From Candidatus Cloacimonadota bacterium (GTDB lineage Bacteria > Cloacimonadota > Cloacimonadia > Cloacimonadales > Cloacimonadaceae), in the NCBI GenBank assembly GCA_020532085.1, contig JAJBAV010000003.1, positions 43,934-107,933 on the forward strand: 64,000 bases of DNA, given 5' to 3'. Within the stretch, counting starts at the first letter, position 1. The number at the start of each line of letters is the position of its first letter. This document shows positions 54,158 to 63,200 of this stretch, piece after piece. The position numbers were made by a program, and so were the translations under genes. Under the pieces are notes generated by a model that made no database searches, had not been told where the DNA came from, and was given only the letters and a program-made list of their open reading frames with translations.

Positions 54158-54268
54158 ACCCGGGTTTTTGCCTGGATCAAGATTGCCACGATTTACTTTG
54201 GTGTGAGCCCCAGATCTGAATCCTTTGATAAAATCCAAATGTGAAACCCTGATTTGAAAGACAGAAGG

Positions 54269-54470
54269 CGGTGGCTTCAGCCACCGTATCTGCCAGAACC
54301 TTCGCTGAGCAAGACGATGTCCGGTGGGCTTCAGCCACCGGAGGGACAATCCACAAGTGATCATCCGCGTGGGGATTTGCCCCGATCGCGACCAGCCGGC
54401 GGTTCAAACCGCCGGAAATCGTTTTTCCCTGTAAACCTGATCCCGGTATACGGTGGCTAAAGCCAACGCC
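54269..54470. repeat. Array of four small hairpins with GGTGGC/GGCGGTT stems
   Basis: Hairpins at 54269-54286 (CGGTGGC-TTCA-GCCACCG), 54321-54341 (CCGGTGGGC-TTCA-GCCACCGG), 54396-54415 (CCGGCGGTT-CA-AACCGCCGG) and 54451-54470 (GTGGCT-AA-AGCCAAC). Centre spacing is about 55-75 bases. Confidence 0.7.
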
Positions 54471-54612
54471 TTCCGTCTGTTTGCTGAGTCATGCGGCCGA
54501 ATGGCAGAGGACAGATTCATCCCCCGCCGAGCTGGAAACCACTTGGTGGGTGGAGCCAAGGTGTCATTCTGGGGTGGAGGCCCGGAATCCATGCCCTGGA
54601 TAGATCTTTTCC

Positions 54613-54849
54613 GGCCCTCTTTCAAACTGAGTGGGTAATGGGCTGAACACAAGGCTTTTTTTTCCAACAAAGTGGGTATTGACCGGAAAAAACCCCTCGT
54701 CAGAGGTGTGCAGCACTATAGGCGGGGTTCTTTGTCTCTGTAGAGCTTCCGCGGCTTTCAGAGTCAACGCAGGGATTTGGCATCTCAAGGTACAGGATCG
54801 GCTTTCATTACGGGTTTCCTCGGTTACCCACTCAGTTTGAAAGAGAGCC
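54613..54849. mobile_element. 237-bp MITE-like element with 26-bp terminal inverted repeats
   Basis: Both ends carry GGC(C/T)CTCTTTCAAACTGAGTGGGTAA in inverted orientation, one mismatch in 26 bases. The outer 14 bases match the element at 30630-31024. No transposase frame, and no target duplication could be seen at the flanks. Confidence 0.7.
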
Positions 54850-54888
54850 AATTAGAGTAGTGAGCATTGCCGGGAAATCCCGCGCGCC

Positions 54889-54914
54889 AAACAAAGGCGG
54901 TCCGAAGACCGCCT
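54889..54914 (-). terminator. Terminator of the purS-to-hypothetical operon (TTCG tetraloop)
   Basis: On the minus strand: AGGCGGTC-TTCG-GACCGCCT followed by TTGTTT, 31 bases beyond the stop of the 376-residue protein gene. Confidence 0.8.
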
Positions 54915-54945
54915 GTATTTTTCTAAGGTTGGTATAGGATTTCGA

Positions 54946-56076
54946 TCAGGTCTCGATCACTTCCACGTTGGCGCGGGGCAGGATCATCTTGCTGCCGTCC
55001 TCGAACTGGGCTTCCAGCACGCGGACGAGGGTCTCGGATTCCACTTTGGTGAGCTCTTCCGGCAGGCCGGTCACCTTGGCGATCTTGCCGAAATTGGGCT
55101 CGCGGATCACGCGGATGAGCGTTCCCGGTTCCAGCACGGGCATGGTGGCCTCTTTCACCACCAGTTCCTTTTCGTCAAAGGGCAGCGGCACGATGATCTC
55201 GGGGCGGATGACGCCGGCGCGGATCTGGGTGCGGCCGTGGATGGAGGTTTTCTTGCCGTTGAATTTGTGCAGCAGTTCGAAGGTCTTGCGGGCCATGGTG
55301 ATCTTGCCAAAACCTTCCGTGACCACGATGGTGAGGCCGATGTTTTCGTGGCCGGTGATGGCCACGCCGATGTCGTGTCCCAGCAGTTTTTTGATATCCC
55401 GGTCGTCGATGCCGCCGGTGATGATGGCTTTGGCTCCGTGTTTGCGGGCGGCTTCGATCACATCAAAGGAGACAAAGGCACCGGTGACTATGATCTTGCC
55501 GGCACAGGCGTCGGTTACTTCGGCAGGAGTGATCTCGGCGTCGGGGGATTTGGCTATGACCATGATCTCACCGATGGTTTCGCCGCCGATCCCGAAAATT
55601 CCCTGGATGTAGGCGCTCTTGTTTTCGATGATGACGCCTTCATCGGGCATCACATCGGTTACCACTCCGTCGATGAAGGCTTTCACCTGCACGGGGATGC
55701 GCGGCTCACGGAGCAGGACCTGTCCGGTGACGGAGGATATGCTTTCCACTTCACCCAGCACGGGTGAGCGGACCTCGTTTTTAAACAACCCGGTGCCAAA
55801 GAGGCCTTTGGTTTCGGCCAAAATGGTGTGGGTGTCGATCTGCTGTCCGGCTTCGATCTTGATGAAGTTCACCAGTTGCGAGGGAGTTACACCAAGTTTG
55901 TTGGCCAGGTTGAACGGCACCACCTTGCCCGGAAGCAGGGTTTCGGCCACCACGGTTTCGGCTTTGACGTGATCGCCCTTTTTCACCAGCACCTGGCCTT
56001 TGAGCGGCAGGATGCGTTCTTTTCTCAGGATGATGTTTTCGGTTACTGTGAGTCCGGCAGAGTATGCTTGTCCCAT
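54946..56076 (-). CDS. Conserved protein of unknown function linked to the MutL-like ATPase
   Basis: 376 residues, no signal peptide, no membrane helices. The first 130 residues look like one or two barrel-sandwich (lipoyl/biotinyl-like) folds (LPLKGQVLVKKGDHVKAETV; VRSPVLGEVESISSVTGQVL) but no biotinylation or lipoylation lysine motif is evident. The middle is alpha/beta (IIVTGAFVSFDVIEAARKHG, IITGGIDDRDIKKLLG, IGLTIVVTEGFGKITMA). The C-terminus resembles an SH3/KOW barrel (GTLIRVIREPNFGKIAKVTG). AGGAGG precedes the ATG, 9 bases after the MutL-like stop. I cannot name its function; context suggests it works with the ATPase. Confidence 0.75.
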   Translation of the reverse strand: MGQAYSAGLTVTENIILRKERILPLKGQVLVKKGDHVKAETVVAETLLPGKVVPFNLANKLGVTPSQLVNFIKIEAGQQIDTHTILAETKGLFGTGLFKNEVRSPVLGEVESISSVTGQVLLREPRIPVQVKAFIDGVVTDVMPDEGVIIENKSAYIQGIFGIGGETIGEIMVIAKSPDAEITPAEVTDACAGKIIVTGAFVSFDVIEAARKHGAKAIITGGIDDRDIKKLLGHDIGVAITGHENIGLTIVVTEGFGKITMARKTFELLHKFNGKKTSIHGRTQIRAGVIRPEIIVPLPFDEKELVVKEATMPVLEPGTLIRVIREPNFGKIAKVTGLPEELTKVESETLVRVLEAQFEDGSKMILPRANVEVIET

Positions 56077-56085
56077 TGTTTCCTC

Positions 56086-57948
56086 CTACTTCAGGATAGT
56101 ATCCGGATAGGCCTTGAACTCGGTCATCCATTTCTTCAGGGTGGCGATGCGTTCAGCGCGGTCGGTGGGGATCACGAAGGGCTGGCGTCCGCGGGTGTCC
56201 AGAACGATGCCGACGATGCCGCCGTGCAGATCGACCGTGAGTTCCTTGCTCTTGTTCTCGTCGAGGATGAGGCCGCCGTGGGTTTTTAAGGTGGCTTTGG
56301 CCACTTCGCCCACGCCGCAGGGGATCAATCTCACTTCGCCGAAGGGAATGTCCTCTTCCCAGATCTTGCCGTCGGGAAGCTCAAGTTTGGCGTAGAGAGC
56401 GGGTTTGCCGATCTTGCTCTTGCCCACGGGGGCCACGCAGGAGCCCAGATAGACCATGCAGTCCTTGCGGAACACCTCGGTTGCCGCTTTGGTGCTGATC
56501 TCGGAGAGCACACCCAGGTGGGGCATCATGAAAATGCTGTCCACCGCCAGGCGGGTAACGCCTTCGGGCAGGAAGGCGTTGATGAGCAGCATCACGGTCT
56601 GATGCCTGCGCGGAGCGTGGGAAAGGACGCCGCCGCTGCCCACGAGGAGGTCGAGGGTCATCAGATTTACGATGGTGGCGCCGGAGGTTGACTGGCTGAA
56701 GGCTTCGGAGATGTCGCGTTGGCGCTGCATGCCTTTGAGGCTGCTGGCAAATTCCTTGTGCTGCTCGAAAGCCAGGCGCAATGCTTCGATCGCGATGGCC
56801 TGTTCCAAAACGAGTTCCTCCAGCAGGGAGGGGATCGTGGTGGGACGGATCATCTTGTTTTTGATCATGTTGCGCAGATAGTTCTCATCGATGTCCAGCG
56901 GCACCCAGCGCATGATGTTGTCCAGTCCGGATGAGGCCAGCACATTGGAGATGCTGTAGCTCATGCCCAGGTTGGCGCTCACGGTGCGGTTGAAAACGAA
57001 TTCCTCGGTGAAGACGGAAAAGACGTCCGTGGTGGCGCCGCCAATGTCAACACCAACCACTTCGATGTTTTCCTCTTTGGCGATGGCCTGCATGATGTTG
57101 CCGACCGCCGCGGGGGTGGGCATGATGGGCACGCTTTCGTGGTCCGGGCCCTGGCACCATTCCATCAGCTTGTTGTAGCCGGGGGCCTGCTTCATCACGT
57201 GCTCCATGAAGAGGTCGTGGATCTTGTCGCGGGCCGGGCCGAGGTTTTCGGTTTCCAGTTTGGGCCGGATGTTTTCGGTGACTATGAGGTCCACCTTGTC
57301 GGCCAGGGAATCCCTGATAAACTGCTGGGCTTCCTTGTTGCCGGCGTAGATCACGGGCAGCTTGTAGCCGGAACCCAGACGGGGCTTGGGATCAGCGCCA
57401 CTTACGAGCTCCGCCATCTCCACCACGTGCTTGATGGTGCCGCCGTCTTCGCCACCGGCCATGAGGATCATGTCGGGGCGCAGCTCGCGGATGCGTTCGA
57501 TCTTTTCGTGATTCATGCGTTTGTCGTTGCTGGAGATGAGGTCCATCACGATGGCCCCCGCTCCCAGAGCGGCACGTTCGGCGCTTTCACCGGTCATGGA
57601 GGCCACCACGCCGGTGACCATCATCTGCAAACCGCCGCCGGCCGAGGAGGTGGAGACATAGGCGTCCACGCCCACGTCGCCTTTCCGCGGGATCAAGAAT
57701 TCCCCGTTTTCCATGAAACGGATGTTGGGGTTGTGATATTTGAGCCGGGCCAGCTCTTCCAATTCCTGAGTGGCGTTGATCACGCCCTTTGTAACGTCGT
57801 TAAGCGGGGCTTCCACAGTTGTGGGTGCCTCGCCGCGGATGGTTTGGCGATATTCGCCGTCCACCCATTCGATCAAAATTGCCTTGGTGGTCGTGCTGCC
57901 GCAGTCCGTGGCCACGATCCGGGTAAGGCGTTTTTCGTCGTATTGCAT
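56086..57948 (-). CDS. MutL/GlmL-like ASKHA ATPase
   Basis: 620 residues. The actin-fold phosphate motifs are TDCGSTTTKAIL (14-25) and VGVDIGGATTDVF in the middle. The family (annotated as glutamate mutase L, MutL/GlmL) is encoded with adenosylcobalamin-dependent carbon-skeleton or amino mutases and is regarded as a repair or reactivation factor. No mutase subunit gene lies next to it here; the neighbours are purines, comF and two unknowns. It has GGAGG 4 bases before its ATG and sits 11 bases after the 133-residue protein gene. The substrate enzyme may be encoded elsewhere, or this branch may serve another process. Confidence 0.85.
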   Translation of the reverse strand: MQYDEKRLTRIVATDCGSTTTKAILIEWVDGEYRQTIRGEAPTTVEAPLNDVTKGVINATQELEELARLKYHNPNIRFMENGEFLIPRKGDVGVDAYVSTSSAGGGLQMMVTGVVASMTGESAERAALGAGAIVMDLISSNDKRMNHEKIERIRELRPDMILMAGGEDGGTIKHVVEMAELVSGADPKPRLGSGYKLPVIYAGNKEAQQFIRDSLADKVDLIVTENIRPKLETENLGPARDKIHDLFMEHVMKQAPGYNKLMEWCQGPDHESVPIMPTPAAVGNIMQAIAKEENIEVVGVDIGGATTDVFSVFTEEFVFNRTVSANLGMSYSISNVLASSGLDNIMRWVPLDIDENYLRNMIKNKMIRPTTIPSLLEELVLEQAIAIEALRLAFEQHKEFASSLKGMQRQRDISEAFSQSTSGATIVNLMTLDLLVGSGGVLSHAPRRHQTVMLLINAFLPEGVTRLAVDSIFMMPHLGVLSEISTKAATEVFRKDCMVYLGSCVAPVGKSKIGKPALYAKLELPDGKIWEEDIPFGEVRLIPCGVGEVAKATLKTHGGLILDENKSKELTVDLHGGIVGIVLDTRGRQPFVIPTDRAERIATLKKWMTEFKAYPDTILK

Positions 57949-57959
57949 CGTACCTCCGC

Positions 57960-58361
57960 TTATTCAGCTGATTTATCGTCTTTTTTGAAAATTCTTCGGA
58001 TGACCGCCTTGCGCTGGTTTCTGCGCCGCAGACGGCGGAGTTTGGCCTCGGCCCGGCGCTCGCGGTTGAGCTCTTCGTCCAGCTCGTCGATGCGCTTGAT
58101 CAGGCGTTTGAGGTGGGCCTCATCCTGGATCATCAGGGCGAAATGCTGGTATTTCTGGGAATCGAAGACCATTTCGGCAAAGGGCAGGATGAAATACATG
58201 GCTTGGCTGGCAATGCCGTGCAAGGGATGAAGCGATTCCAGCAGCAGGATCCCGGCCGAGCCCATCTGCTTTTCCACGATGAAGCGCGCCACCTTTTCGA
58301 TCATCTGGTTCGCTTCGTCGGCGCTGAGCGTGGTTTTGACTTCCTGGTACCCTTTTTTCAT
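57960..58361 (-). CDS. Small conserved protein with basic coiled-coil tail, unknown function
   Basis: 133 residues. The N-terminal 80 include a hydrophobic helix (HGIASQAMYFILPFAEMVF). The C-terminal 50 are highly charged and helical (KRLIKRIDELDEELNRERRAEAK, then an Arg/Lys-rich run), possibly a coiled coil binding nucleic acid or membrane. It starts one base after the comF stop and lies 11 bases before the MutL-like gene. Confidence 0.65.
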   Translation of the reverse strand: MKKGYQEVKTTLSADEANQMIEKVARFIVEKQMGSAGILLLESLHPLHGIASQAMYFILPFAEMVFDSQKYQHFALMIQDEAHLKRLIKRIDELDEELNRERRAEAKLRRLRRRNQRKAVIRRIFKKDDKSAE

Positions 58362-58362
58362 G

Positions 58363-59070
58363 TCAGACAGCCCTCGTGGCCGTGAGCACGGCCACCCTGG
58401 ACGCGCCGCCCGCTTTCAGCACATGGGAAACTTCGTTGACCGTGGTGCCAGTGGTGAAAACGTCGTCCACCACAATGATCCGCTTTCCGGCCACATCCGC
58501 GTTGCGGCGCAGGGCGAAAGCCCCGGAAAGGTTGTCCAGACGGGCCTGGCGGCTCAGATTGGTCTGGCTGCGCGTGTTTTGATGGCGGAGCACGGGTTGG
58601 GCGAAAGGAATGCCCAGTTCGAAGGCCAGCGCTCGACCCAGCAGTTCGGACTGGTTGTAGCCCCGCTCACGTTCGCGCACCCGGTGCAGAGGCACGGCCG
58701 TCACGAGGTCAAAATTGCCGCGGAAGCGTTTGGAGGCGGGCATGGACAACAGGGCTTGGCTGAAAAAAACTGCCGGAGACCTGAGCGCGTCATACTTCAG
58801 GTGATGCACCAGCTCCTGTACCGGGGCTTTGAAAACAAAGGCGGAGCGCGCGTAATCGAACTCGTAGGCCAGGTGGGAACAAGCTTCACAGCGGTAGTTT
58901 TCCAGCGGGGCGCCGCATTTATCGCAGTAGTTTTCCCTGATGGGCAGCAACCGCTCGCGGCACTCGGCACAGAGGACATCCGCGGCCGTATCCACAGGAC
59001 TGTTACAGGCCAGGCAAACCGGCGGGAACAAAAGCTTATCCACAGAGCCCAAAATGGCGTTCCAGCGCAT
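58363..59070 (-). CDS. comF: ComF-family phosphoribosyltransferase-like protein
   Basis: 235 residues. The N-terminus has paired zinc-finger cysteines (CLAC, CAEC, CDKC, CEAC within about 19-65) and the C-terminus has the PRPP-binding loop VVDDVFTTGTT, with HRVRERERGYNQSELL before it. ComF proteins are implicated in DNA uptake and/or processing, but the biochemical role is unclear. The ATG at 59070 begins 35 bases inside the end of purQ; a GTG about ten codons later is an alternative. Confidence 0.9.
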   Translation of the reverse strand: MRWNAILGSVDKLLFPPVCLACNSPVDTAADVLCAECRERLLPIRENYCDKCGAPLENYRCEACSHLAYEFDYARSAFVFKAPVQELVHHLKYDALRSPAVFFSQALLSMPASKRFRGNFDLVTAVPLHRVRERERGYNQSELLGRALAFELGIPFAQPVLRHQNTRSQTNLSRQARLDNLSGAFALRRNADVAGKRIIVVDDVFTTGTTVNEVSHVLKAGGASRVAVLTATRAV

Positions 59071-59731
59071 CGAAGATCCTTTTGCCGTCCTGGCTGACCA
59101 CCGCGTCCGTGGCGGAGCGTTCTGGATGGGGCATCATGCCCAGCACGCGGCCGGAGGGGTCGCAGATGCCGGCGATATTGTCCCGGGAGCCGTTGGGATT
59201 GGCTTGCGGGATGGTGTTTCCGGAGGCATCACAATAGCGGAAAACGACGCGGCCGGTTTCCCGCAGTTCGTTTAGAACGTGGTCTTCACAGAAATAGTTA
59301 CCGTCTTTATGGGCGATGGGCAGGTCCAGCACCGCGCCGGGCGGGATACCTTCCGTGAAAGGCGTGGAGGGATTTTCCACCCTCAGGTGCTGATGCCGGC
59401 AGATGAAATCCAAGCCGCTGTTCATCAGCAGCGTGCCAGGCAGCAAGCCGCATTCCGTGAGTATCTGAAAGCCGTTGCAGATCCCCAGCACCAGTCCGCC
59501 TCGCCGGGCGAAAGCCAGCACTTCGTTCACGATGGGAGAAAATCTGGCCAGCGCGCCGCAACGGAGGTAATCGCCATAGGAAAATCCGCCTGGAAGCACC
59601 ACCAGATCGGGATTTTGGAGGTCACGGCCCTTGTGCCAGACCAAGCGGCCGGCATGGCCCCGGGAGGCAAAAACCTCCAGCGCGTCATGATCGCAGTTCG
59701 AGCCCGGGAAGGTGATCACGCTCACTTTCAA
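59036..59731 (-). CDS. purQ: Phosphoribosylformylglycinamidine synthase, glutaminase subunit
   Basis: 231 residues. Class I amidotransferase with nucleophile Cys in LGICNGFQIL and the His-Glu dyad in MMPHPERS. Together with PurL and PurS it converts FGAR to FGAM in purine synthesis. The start is a TTG at 59731 that forms a 4-base TTGA overlap with the purS stop. purL is not in the window. Confidence 0.95.
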   Translation of the reverse strand: MKVSVITFPGSNCDHDALEVFASRGHAGRLVWHKGRDLQNPDLVVLPGGFSYGDYLRCGALARFSPIVNEVLAFARRGGLVLGICNGFQILTECGLLPGTLLMNSGLDFICRHQHLRVENPSTPFTEGIPPGAVLDLPIAHKDGNYFCEDHVLNELRETGRVVFRYCDASGNTIPQANPNGSRDNIAGICDPSGRVLGMMPHPERSATDAVVSQDGKRIFDALERHFGLCG

Positions 59732-59991
59732 GCTTGCCCGTCCTCCCGCTCTTCCAGGGTGAAATGGTAGTGTTCGGTGTTGGGATTGGCCAGCAGGTCC
59801 CGGCAGATCTGCTCGGCTTCCCGCCGTGCCTGCTCTGGATCGGTGGTGTGGAAACTGATCTCGATGTATTTGCTCACGCGGGTTTCCTCCACAGAGGAGT
59901 AGCCCAGCTGGCGCAGGGAATTCGTTACCGCCTTGCCCTGCGGATCGAGCACGTTGGGTTTGAGACAGACGTATATCTTGGCCAAGATCAT
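59728..59991 (-). CDS. purS: Phosphoribosylformylglycinamidine synthase subunit PurS
   Basis: 87 residues with the family pattern KIYVCLKPNVLDPQGKAV and YIEISF. It bridges PurQ and PurL in the FGAM synthase complex. It heads the six-gene minus-strand operon that runs to 54946. Confidence 0.94.
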   Translation of the reverse strand: MILAKIYVCLKPNVLDPQGKAVTNSLRQLGYSSVEETRVSKYIEISFHTTDPEQARREAEQICRDLLANPNTEHYHFTLEEREDGQA

Positions 59992-60045
59992 GCTGTTAAC
60001 CTTTGTTTTTAATCAATTTATCACATTTTCGCGAAGCCATTTTTA

Positions 60046-60051
60046 GTCAAT
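60046..60051 (-). promoter_or_regulatory. Candidate -35 element of the purS operon
   Basis: TTGACTAAAAATGG on the minus strand, 55 bases before the purS ATG. It resembles the TTGACA(G)AAA class. Confidence 0.35.
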
Positions 60052-60229
60052 GGTTTTTTTGATGCCTATCCGGCTCATGCCCGTGGATGAGCAAATCCCC
60101 AGCCCCCAGGCCAATTAGATCTATCCGGCGAAACCAGAACCTCGGTGGATCTGCGCCTACAAGGTCTGGCCAGAGGCTTGTTCCGGGCGACGCCAGACAG
60201 ATACGGCCTCCACCGGGGAAAGAATTGTT

Positions 60230-60257
60230 TTGCCTGCAGGGCGATGGTGTTTATAAT
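60230..60257 (+). promoter_or_regulatory. Sigma-70-like promoter of the large secreted repeat protein gene
   Basis: TTGCCT, 16-base spacer, TATAAT (60252-60257), followed 38 bases later by the ATG at 60295. It is the clearest canonical -35/-10 pair in the window. Confidence 0.6.
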
Positions 60258-60294
60258 ATTTATGCAAAACATCATAAATTACCAGAGGTGGATC

Positions 60295-63200
60295 ATGCGT
60301 AAGTATTTCATGGTTTTTTGGTTAATTCTGTTCTGCGTAAACCTTGCAGGTCAAACTTACTATTCCCGGGGGTCATCAAATTCCTACTATCTGAATTACC
60401 TTGCCAGCTGGTCAACCAACCGTGACGGCACAGGCCTCCAACCCACCAGCTTTTCCGGTGCCGGCAAATACTTCGTTGTGCAAAACGGCCACAACCTCAC
60501 CGCCACCGCGCAGTGGACCGTGGACAGCGGAGCCCTGGTCTGGGTGGAAAGCGGCGGCCGGATCCACACCGGACCCTTTGACCACGCGATCACGGGAAAA
60601 GTGTTCAACGGCGGCACCTACGAGGTCACCCACGACAGCTACAGCAACCTGGGCTGGGGTGGCGGCGGAGCCTTGGAGATTAACAGCAACTTCATCCTCA
60701 ACAACTCGGGCATCAACTTTAACGACAAGGTTTCCTATGGCAACCTGATCGTGCAAAACGGGGAAGCTGACTGCCGCGGGGATACGGAAGGATTCGAGGT
60801 GAAGGGAGAGCTGCGCGTGAAAGCCGGCGGAGTCTGGGATGGCGGTCTTACCACCGATCAGGTCCACAGCATAGGCAGCATCTACATGGACGGCGGCATA
60901 TTTTACGGGTCCTCAGGTTCAGCCCAGGTTACCTACAACCTCAGCGGCAACCTGACCGTCGCCCTGGGCTATTTTTACGGCTCCAAGGAAGGCGGGGCCT
61001 GCACCTACAACATCGGCGGCAACCTTCTGCACCAGAACGGCTGGTTTTATGCCACTTTCAGGGATTCCGGCGATCTTCCCTACAATACCTACAACATCGC
61101 CGGCAGCTTCACCCGGACGGGCGGCTCCTATTATGCTGTGAACCGGGTGGATGTGGGTTACCCCAGTTTCTACCTGAGCGGAACGGGCAAGAACCTCGGC
61201 CTGGGTTCGGTCTCCAACGCCCGCCATTTCATCGAGGTTAAGACAGGGGCGCAATACAACCTCAGCAACGGAGTTAACTTCGATCCCGGAATGCAGTTCT
61301 ACGTGCGGGGAACCCTGGACGCCGGCACCAACAAGGTCACAGCGTTGGGATCAGGATGCACCTTCAGGGTCCACGGCCTGCTGCAAACGGCCAATACCAA
61401 CGGCCTGAGCGGATCTACTGTCACCACTTTTTCCTCGAACTACGATCCCGCCATCAGCCTTTGGGAAGGCTGCACGATCGAGTACAACTCCGCGGCCACC
61501 CAGACCGTTACACCGCGATCTGACTACAAAAACCTGACCCTCAGCGCAGCCGGGACCAAGACCCTGCTCGCCGGGGCTGCCGTTGCCGCGCATCTGAGCG
61601 TGGGAGCGCCTTTGCTGATCGACATCGGGGTCGATCTGGACCTCTACGGCTCACTGAGCGCCACCGCCTCCATCACCGGGGGCAATATCAGAATACTGGG
61701 CACATCAGACCGCCTTGATTTGCCTGCCTGCGATCTGGACAATCTTACCCTCAACCGGGCCAACGGCTGCCGGATGACAGGCCCAGTGGAGGTTTATTAC
61801 ATGACTCTCAGCAATGGGGTATTCGAGATATCCAACCAGACCCTGACCATTACAGGAGATTTTATCGCAGACGGCGGCAGCATCACAGGCGGGGCAAGCT
61901 CCAACCTAGTGGTTTCTGGCTACAGCTATATTGGAACCCTGGATCTGCCAACCTCCATCACCGAACTCAACCTTCTGGACCTGAGCCGCGCCAACGGCTG
62001 CTCCCTGCAGGGAAACCTGGCGGTGCATCAACTGGACCTGAACAGCGGCAGCTTCAACGTTGGAGTCCACACCCTCACTTTTTACGGAGCACTGAACATC
62101 TACGGAGGCACACTTAACGCCGGCGGTAACTCCACTCTATCCATCCAGAGTGGAAGCGTGGACATCGATCTGCCTCCGCTAAACCTCTTCGCGTTGATCA
62201 TGAACCGTTCCGGCCGCTCCTGCTTTCTGGACGGCAACTCCAGCGTGGCGGAACTAACCATGGGAGCCGGGACCCTGAACCTCGGGGACCATCATCAGCA
62301 GGTTTCTTCCGCGGCCCGGACCACCGGCGGTTCGCTGACCGGCGGCAGCGCTTCGATCCTGACTTTGGCGAACACGGTCAACCTTGCCTCCATCTCCGGC
62401 GGCAGCCTGCATCTGTATAACCAGCTGTGCCCCACCACAGTGGATTTGATCGGTCCCCTAAGCTTGGACTGGTTGAATCTTGCCTCGGGAACGCTTAACC
62501 TGGTTGATTCATATTTGACCATCTTCCAAGGCTTTGAGCAAACCGAGATCTCTCCCGGTTCCGGCGTGATGAGCGGTTCTTCGGGATCGGGCATGAACCT
62601 TATCTCAAACTCAAACCCCGAGCCATGGCCTGTCCCGGAGGCCATGCTAGGAACCCTGACCGTAGATCTGGCCGGTGGTTGCCAGTTTTTGGGACCGGTG
62701 GAATTGCTCACCTCGCTTGCCCTGATGAACGGGGAGGTCGATCCCGCCGGAAACTTCACCGTAAGGGACAATGCCACCATCACGCGCAACTTGGGCTGCC
62801 TGAGTGGCCCGGCTGGGTTGGGCAACAACCTCCGGCTTATTTATCTGGCTTCCTGTGAGGCGGGATTTGAGCTCCCCGCCTGGCCAGAACAACAGGCGGC
62901 GGAGATATCCGTACACGGAATGGAGAGCGTGGTGACTGTGAATGTGGATTTGGGGCTGTCCCAAAGGATATTCATAGGCCCCGAGTGTGTTTTTGACATC
63001 CGGGGATATCAGCTGTATTGCGAGCCCATCGTGCAGTTTCTGGGCGAGGGGCTGTTCTGGGGCAGCGCCCAGATCCCCCTGCAAAGCATGATCTTTTCGG
63101 CCCCGCCTGCCGGCTTGCAGATATCGTCGCCTCTATCCATACCAGATTTCCAGTTCAGCCATTTGCCAGACATCCAGCAGCTTAACTCCACTGAAAGCAT

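Larger units (their letters stand above)
54032..54945. other. 914-bp intergenic repeat cluster, no gene
   Basis: Between convergent transcription units. Successively: a partial MITE-end sequence (GGCTCTCTCAAAT near 54050), palindrome copy B, an array of four small hairpins, a TCATTCTGG repeat near 54566, a 237-bp MITE-like element and a terminator. Short reading frames here run through repeats and have no start signals. Confidence 0.75.
59992..60294. other. Divergent intergenic region, 303 bp
   Basis: Between purS and the 1119-residue secreted protein gene. It contains the two candidate promoters listed here; no gene, tRNA or riboswitch was recognised. Confidence 0.55.

Noticed and set aside
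54404..54851. Short minus-strand frames in the 54-kb repeat cluster as possible toxin-antitoxin or small genes
   Set aside because: Low-complexity translations of hairpins and inverted termini, no start signals.
59992..60294. tRNA or structured RNA in the divergent gap upstream of the 60.3-kb gene
   Set aside because: No cloverleaf or conserved T-arm sequence found; the gap is explained by two promoters.
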